A stretch of 64,000 nt of DNA from Sphingomonas sp. (lineage in GTDB: Bacteria; Pseudomonadota; Alphaproteobacteria; Sphingomonadales; Sphingomonadaceae): NCBI GenBank assembly GCA_017304655.1, contig JAFKLY010000007.1, positions 62,001 through 126,000 of the forward strand. The letters are read 5' to 3'. Positions 63,170 to 64,000 of the stretch are shown piece by piece. A program made the translations under genes and the position numbers. The stretch's first letter is position 1. Each line of letters opens with the position of its first letter. Below the pieces are notes generated by a model. The model did no database searches and was not told where the DNA came from. It saw only the letters and a list, made by a program, of their open reading frames with translations.

Positions 63170-64000
63170 ATGACGGGCATTCTGACAGCGATCACGGACG
63201 GGACGAGGATGACGGCGGCAATCGACGCGATGCAGGAAGCGGTGGAAGACGCCGGCAGGGGCGCGGCGGTCATTGCCCGGCTCAAGGCGGAACTCGGGGC
63301 CGACATCATCAAGGACGCCACCGAAGCGGATTTCGCGCGTCACCGCAGCGACATGACCAATGTGATGCCGGAGGGCATCGACCTGCCCGGCATCGCCTAT
63401 CCGCGCACCACGCAGCAGGTCTCGCAGATCCTGCGCATCTGCAACGAGGCGCGCTATCCGGTCGTGCCGCAAGGTGGCCTCACCAGCCTGTGCGCAGGGG
63501 GGCTGGCCGACCGGCCCTGCCTGCTGCTCTCGCTGGAGCGGATGCGCGGCATTGAGGAACTGGACGAAGCCGGCCGGACCATGACCGTGCTCGCCGGCAC
63601 GGTGCTGGAGACGGTGCAGGTCGCGGCGGATGAGGCGGGCTTTCTCTTCCCGCTCGACCTTGGCGGGCGGGGCACCGCGCAGGTCGGCGGCAATGCCTCG
63701 ACCAACGCCGGCGGCAATCGCGTGCTGCGCTATGGCATGATGCGCGACCTCATCCTGGGCATCGAGGCGGTGCTGGCGGACGGGACGATCGTCAGTTCGC
63801 TCAACGTCATGATCAAGAACAATGCCGGCTATGATCTGAAGCACCTCTTCATTGGCAGCGAGGGCACGCTGGGTGTCATCACCCGGCTGGTGCTGCGCCT
63901 GTTCCCCAAGCCGCTGAGCGCCTGCACGGCGGTCGTTGCAGTGGAGGATTATGCCGCCACGCTGGAACTGCTCAGGCAGAGCAATTCCGCCTTCGCCAGC
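63170..64000 (+). CDS. FAD-binding oxidase (GlcD/D-lactate dehydrogenase type), partial
   Basis: 277 codons up to the window edge, still open, so the 3' end is missing. The start may be the ATG at 63170 or the one at 63209. The N-terminal FAD-binding PCMH domain is clear: YPRTTQQVSQILRIC, VVPQGGLTSLCAGG, LDLGGRGTAQVGGNASTNAGG, LRYGMMRDLILGIEAVLADG and LFIGSEGTLGVIT. Such enzymes oxidise 2-hydroxy acids (D-lactate, glycolate, D-2-hydroxyglutarate); which one cannot be told here. Confidence 0.9.
   Translation, partial: MTGILTAITDGTRMTAAIDAMQEAVEDAGRGAAVIARLKAELGADIIKDATEADFARHRSDMTNVMPEGIDLPGIAYPRTTQQVSQILRICNEARYPVVPQGGLTSLCAGGLADRPCLLLSLERMRGIEELDEAGRTMTVLAGTVLETVQVAADEAGFLFPLDLGGRGTAQVGGNASTNAGGNRVLRYGMMRDLILGIEAVLADGTIVSSLNVMIKNNAGYDLKHLFIGSEGTLGVITRLVLRLFPKPLSACTAVVAVEDYAATLELLRQSNSAFAS

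Overview
The window is high-GC bacterial DNA that looks like the chromosome of a sphingomonad (Alphaproteobacteria, Sphingomonadales). The evidence is a PEPxxWA-CTERM exported protein, a TrcR/DUF1013 regulator, a DksA lacking most of its zinc cysteines, an RcGTA-type head/packaging gene set, and a PhyR-NepR-EcfG general stress response (GSR) locus. The genus cannot be fixed from the sequence alone. No rRNA, tRNA, CRISPR array or insertion sequence was recognised.

Region 1 (1-32 kb) is mostly housekeeping. It holds a zinc metallopeptidase; two candidate small RNAs with strong terminators; PilZ and DksA; the serS-surE-K+ channel-rimO run; an M17 aminopeptidase/NlpC-P60/argC/msrA run; a cellulose-synthase-like glycosyltransferase; Sua5; a DUF815 ATPase; a sorbosone-dehydrogenase-like protein; and fadD. 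A minus-strand series follows (trcR, a GT4 glycosyltransferase overlapping an LpxH-like phosphoesterase, a GST, a duplicated NTF2-like secreted protein, a quinone oxidoreductase), then clpA and exported or metabolic genes.

Region 2 (32-45 kb) is on the minus strand. It contains a Bax-inhibitor-1 protein, an OmpA protein with a very long polyproline linker, and a decayed gene transfer agent (GTA) cluster. Both terminase genes of the cluster appear intact, but the portal is truncated, the head-tail connector is frameshifted and joined to the 3' end of the tail/host-specificity gene, and everything between is deleted. A LuxR-type regulator without a LuxI sits inside the relic. trmB, two small exported proteins, metK and a methyltransferase follow.

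Region 3 (45-57 kb) is signalling. An OmpR-type regulator, a LysM-FecR periplasmic protein and a CHASE2 histidine kinase form a tight operon. Next comes the GSR locus: PhyR, a CHASE/HisKA_2 kinase, a Dps ferritin, NepR, EcfG, a FAT-GUY-like single-domain regulator and a GlsB/YmgE membrane protein. Four GGAAC-N16-CGTT sites (the EcfG promoter pattern) were found here. They precede dps, the glsB-like gene, a small minus-strand gene, and a gene-free structured stretch that may be a GSR-controlled small RNA with C-rich loops.

Region 4 (57-64 kb) starts with a CHASE2-GGDEF-EAL phosphodiesterase. It then has a compact peptide-export cassette: a C39-peptidase ABC transporter, an HlyD-family adaptor and, upstream of them, a 38-residue double-glycine leader peptide gene (62730-62846) followed by its own terminator. 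This is the best candidate for an undescribed system. The window ends inside an FAD-linked oxidase gene.
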